In this document: in pieces, positions 63,316 to 64,000 of the stretch
Layout of the letters: every line of letters begins with the position of its first letter
Position numbering within the stretch: position 1 is the stretch's first letter
NCBI GenBank assembly: GCA_022605425.2
Contig: CM061246.1
Span: 1 to 64,000, forward strand
Direction: 5' to 3'
Origin: Hamiltosporidium tvaerminnensis
Taxonomy: Eukaryota; Microsporidia; Dubosqiidae
DNA: 64,000 bases
Position numbers and translations under genes: made by a program
The notes under the pieces: generated by a model
The model's input: only the letters and a program-made list of their open reading frames with translations
Told to the model about the DNA's origin: nothing
Databases searched by the model: none

Positions 63316-63362
63316 CTTAAAAATATTTAAATAAAATTTTCTTTTCCTAACCCTTAAATTCC

Positions 63363-64000
63363 ATTTCAGACAAAAACACCAAAAACAATAAAGAAAAACA
63401 AATGACAAACCAACAACTCGAAGAATAGTACACGAAAGAACAGTGACAGAAAACAAGACAAATTATTCAACGTGCGTTGGATGCAAGACTACATTAAAAA
63501 GCACAATCATACATCCTCAGAAGACGACAAAGACCGCAGATACAGGTATAGAGGGCCATAATAGGATCAGAATCATAAATAAGGAAACGGGGGGTAATAA
63601 CAAGGAAACAACAACAGATCTATCAGGTAATAGCCAGCCTGGTAATACAAGGATACCTTCTAAGGAACATAGTGAGACATAATCTGATCAGATAACATCT
63701 ACATGTAACTCAAGTTTGACAGCAGATCAAGAAAAAAAGTCGAAAATATCAAGGTCTCCAGAAACAATAAGGCTTTCATGGATATCAAAGCTGTCACCCC
63801 ATCCTTTTTTTCAAGACATATAAATAATACTCAAGAACACATTGTCTAAGACACGGGAGAAATAAATTTAAGCTTCTGATTAAGAATGAAAGCAGTGAAG
63901 ATGATAATACAGAAAAAAAGAGTAGGGCAATAAATGACAATAATGAAGAGGAAAAGAACAAGGTAGTGGAAGGAGATAAAAACATCCTAAACACCAAATG
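63363..64000 (+). mobile_element. 5' part of a third EN/RT-family element, running off the window
   Basis: Begins right after the 3' end of the second copy (TTTTCCTAACCC then TTAAATTCC). A 79-codon open frame at 63443-63682 has a Cys pair (STCVGC) and is rich in Thr, Asn and Lys. Beyond it, another frame near 63880-64000 is highly charged (SSEDDNTEKKS, NNEEEKNK). Both suit an ORF1-type protein. The fossil at 8.8 kb has a similar CSNC motif in the equivalent place. No EN or RT is seen before the window ends, so membership in this family rests on position, orientation and composition. Confidence 0.5.

Larger units (their letters stand above)
62437..63362 (+). mobile_element. EN/RT retrotransposon, second copy, strongly 5'-truncated
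   Basis: Directly follows the first element in the same orientation. It starts within the RT C-terminal part and keeps the C-terminal domain, 3' UTR, hairpin (63298-63315) and terminal block TAAAAATATTTAAATAAAAT then TTTTCCTAACCC. It has diverged from the first element but is clearly the same family. The exact 5' edge is uncertain (62437-62478). Confidence 0.78.

Overview
This window is one end of a eukaryotic chromosome. It opens with about 846 bp of (CCCTAA)n, the C-rich strand of a TTAGGG telomere. It then runs inward through very AT-rich DNA (roughly a fifth to a quarter G+C by eye) in which I find no convincing host gene. Everything that can be read as protein is retrotransposon: two copies of a restriction-like-endonuclease (RLE) non-LTR element related to the R2/Dong/CRE group, and several copies or fossils of a second non-LTR family carrying an AP-like endonuclease (EN) and a reverse transcriptase (RT). 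TTAGGG telomeres occur in animals, fungi, microsporidia and other groups. The strong AT bias, gene desert and Dong/R2-like elements would suit a bloated microsporidian or another AT-rich fungus or protist, but the sequence does not settle this.

Layout: telomere (1-846); RLE copy 1, 5'-truncated, with a perfect target-site duplication (915-3325); a ~3-kb non-coding repeat called family A here (3340-6060); AT-rich DNA; a badly decayed EN/RT element (about 8.76-12.0 kb); family A (12.43-14.86 kb); a second non-coding repeat, family F (14.86-16.43 kb); a partial family A copy (16.43-17.99 kb); unassigned AT-rich DNA; an old satellite of about 185-bp units (29.3-32.2 kb); RLE copy 2, flanked by its own target-site duplication (32709-36231); family A (36.24-39.35 kb); unassigned AT-rich DNA; family F (49.85-51.47 kb); family A (55.06-58.2 kb); and, to the right edge, a head-to-tail row of three EN/RT elements (58.2-62.43, 62.44-63.36 and 63.36 kb onward).

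RLE copies 1 and 2 together describe one element of about 3.5-3.8 kb with a single ORF of roughly 1,250 codons: N-terminal region with a possible Myb-like segment, RT, zinc knuckle, RLE, and a 3' end in AATAAAAA. Neither copy looks able to move by itself. Copy 1 lost its N-terminal region at insertion; copy 2 has the N-terminal region, but its RT/RLE half is riddled with small deletions. Every recognisable element points the same way, 5' end toward the telomere.

The most interesting points are a 3'-terminal hairpin in the EN/RT family with two covarying base pairs, short telomere-like motifs at the 3' junctions of that family, the almost deletion-only damage to RLE copy 2 rising steeply toward its 3' end, and the hidden ~185-bp satellite. 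All similarity statements come from reading and aligning by eye; no database search was run.
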